From Streptomyces paradoxus (GTDB lineage: Bacteria > Actinomycetota > Actinomycetes > Streptomycetales > Streptomycetaceae), in assembly GCF_014202475.1 (NCBI RefSeq), contig NZ_JACHGV010000005.1:496001-560000 (forward strand): 64,000 bases of DNA, given 5' to 3'. Position numbers and translations under genes: made by a program. The notes under the pieces were generated by a model. The model was not told where the DNA came from and searched no databases. It worked only from the letters and a program-made list of their open reading frames with translations. Below, in pieces: positions 63,452 through 64,000 of the stretch. Each line of letters opens with the position of its first letter. Positions within the stretch are counted from its first letter, which is position 1.

Positions 63452-63465
63452 GGGGCCTCCGGAGG

Positions 63466-63837
63466 TCAGCAGGCGCAGAGGCAGAACGGGTGCCCGGCCG
63501 GGTCGGCGTAAACCCGGAAGCTCCGCTCCCGGTCCTCGGCGTCCAGCGGCTTCGCCCCGAGCGCCAGCAAGCCCTTCTCGGCCGCGTCCAGATCCTCCAC
63601 CACGAGGTCGAGGTGGAACTGCTGCGCGCCGTCCGGGGACGGCCACGTCGGAGGCACGTACCCGGGGGAGGACTGGAAGGCCAGCGGCGTGCCGCCCGGC
63701 ACCTTCAGATCGACCCACTCCTCCTCCCCGTCGGTCTCCACCGTCGGCGTGCCGCCCAGCACCTCGGCGTAGAAACCGGCCAGCGCGCGCGGGTCCGGAC
63801 AGTCCAGGACGACGACACCCAACTTGGCGAGAGTCAT
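63466..63837 (-). CDS. VOC family protein 2
   Basis: This 123-residue paralogue of VOC protein 1 reads LGVVVLDCPDPRALAGFYAEVLGG, PLAFQSSPGYVPPTWPSPDG, QQFHLDLVVEDLDAAEKGLLALGA and SFRVYADPAGHPFCLC. AAGGAGG precedes ATG 63837. The 14-bp gap to the next gene puts them in one operon, the result of a tandem duplication. It is divergent from the regulator gene at 63954 across a palindrome-rich 116-bp interval. Confidence 0.9.
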   Translation of the reverse strand: MTLAKLGVVVLDCPDPRALAGFYAEVLGGTPTVETDGEEEWVDLKVPGGTPLAFQSSPGYVPPTWPSPDGAQQFHLDLVVEDLDAAEKGLLALGAKPLDAEDRERSFRVYADPAGHPFCLCAC

Positions 63838-63858
63838 GACTTCCTCCTTGAAGCCGCC

Positions 63859-63921
63859 GTTACCCACAGAGGTGGGCAACCAGTAACCGTTACTGCATGC
63901 TCCCCCATAGGAGGTAACCTC
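63859..63921. promoter_or_regulatory. Array of GTAAC/GTTAC palindromes
   Basis: GTTAC (63859-63863), the 15-bp palindrome CAGTAAC-C-GTTACTG (63881-63895) and GAGGT-A-ACCTC (63911-63921) all contain GTAAC or GTTAC. They lie in the divergent region between VOC protein 2 and the regulator-like gene, so they are probably its operator. Confidence 0.5.
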
Positions 63922-63953
63922 GCAAGGGAAATCGCGAGAGGTACGGTCCAGCC

Positions 63954-64000
63954 ATGACGGAGAGATCGCCCGCGCCCGGCGGCCTGGCCCTGGTCGAGGC
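63954..64000 (+). CDS. Probable ABATE/CGNR-type regulator, 5' end only
   Basis: Only 15 codons are visible (MTERSPAPGGLALVE), cut off by the window edge. The run GGLALVEA is reminiscent of the start of ABATE-domain (CGNR zinc-finger) regulators, but this is weak evidence. TACGGT at 63942-63947 lies 6 nt before the ATG, suggesting leaderless transcription. It is divergent from the VOC pair, a common layout for such regulators. Confidence 0.4.
   Translation, partial: MTERSPAPGGLALVE

Noticed and set aside
63452..63718. N-terminal extension of VOC protein 1 to 63718
   Set aside because: It would run through the coding region of VOC protein 2; GGAGG and the family start are at 63451.

Overview
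The window is very GC-rich, uses GTG and occasional TTG starts, and has many leaderless-type starts (a TANNNT box about 6-7 nt before the start codon). It reads as a Streptomyces chromosome core region. Gene order from mfd through the Rpf/enolase block, bldA, the hut genes, sigI and purK/purE matches what I remember of the S. coelicolor region around SCO3110-SCO3057. That synteny is from memory, not a search.

Layout. 1-6.5 kb: end of an FtsX-type ABC permease, a DUF2079 membrane protein and mfd. 6.5-14.3 kb: small conserved genes, an HNH lipoprotein, an acetyltransferase-like protein, a membrane protein co-translated with a Ser/Thr kinase, a SurA-like lipoprotein, mazG and a cytochrome P450. 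14.3-20.1 kb: two secreted LysM resuscitation-promoting factors (the second behind a c-di-AMP riboswitch), enolase, a DivIC/FtsB-like protein, a DUF501 protein and a Ppx/GppA phosphatase. 20.1-27 kb: type II NADH dehydrogenase, a cyclopropane-fatty-acid-synthase-like methyltransferase and a MacB/LolD-type ABC transporter. 27.2 kb: the leucyl tRNA with anticodon UAA (bldA), then pobA. 28.7-43.5 kb: a Bax-inhibitor-like protein, small genes, a thiolase, an SGNH hydrolase, cystathionine beta-synthase, an XRE regulator divergent from an SDR, a secreted peptidase, an RpiR regulator and a PLP decarboxylase. 43.6-49.2 kb: histidine utilisation operon (hutU, amidohydrolase, hutF, hutI). 49.6-52 kb: SigB-family sigma factor with its anti-anti-sigma and anti-sigma proteins. 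52.2-58.6 kb: an LPQTG cell-wall protein, a second secreted protein, a POT transporter, a two-component system and a GtrA protein. 58.7-64 kb: purK-purE-dipeptidase operon, an oxidoreductase remnant, a dipeptidase-like pseudoenzyme, two tandem VOC proteins and the start of a probable ABATE/CGNR regulator.

How genes work together. The Hut operon converts urocanate to glutamate, with an M20 amidohydrolase in the place of HutG; a promoter with an overlapping inverted repeat precedes it. The Rpf proteins remodel peptidoglycan, and c-di-AMP probably gates one of them. SigI and its partner-switch proteins form a stress module. purK and purE carry out consecutive purine steps.

Most notable observations: a dipeptidase paralogue that has lost all six predicted metal/catalytic residues; two perfect TTATCCACA DnaA boxes, one upstream of mfd and one upstream of mazG; a Rex-like operator upstream of ndh; a repressor-type site in the hut promoter; an array of GTAAC palindromes at the right edge; and no in-frame TTA codon found in any annotated gene although bldA lies in the window. 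No CRISPR array, insertion sequence, prophage or biosynthetic cluster was seen.
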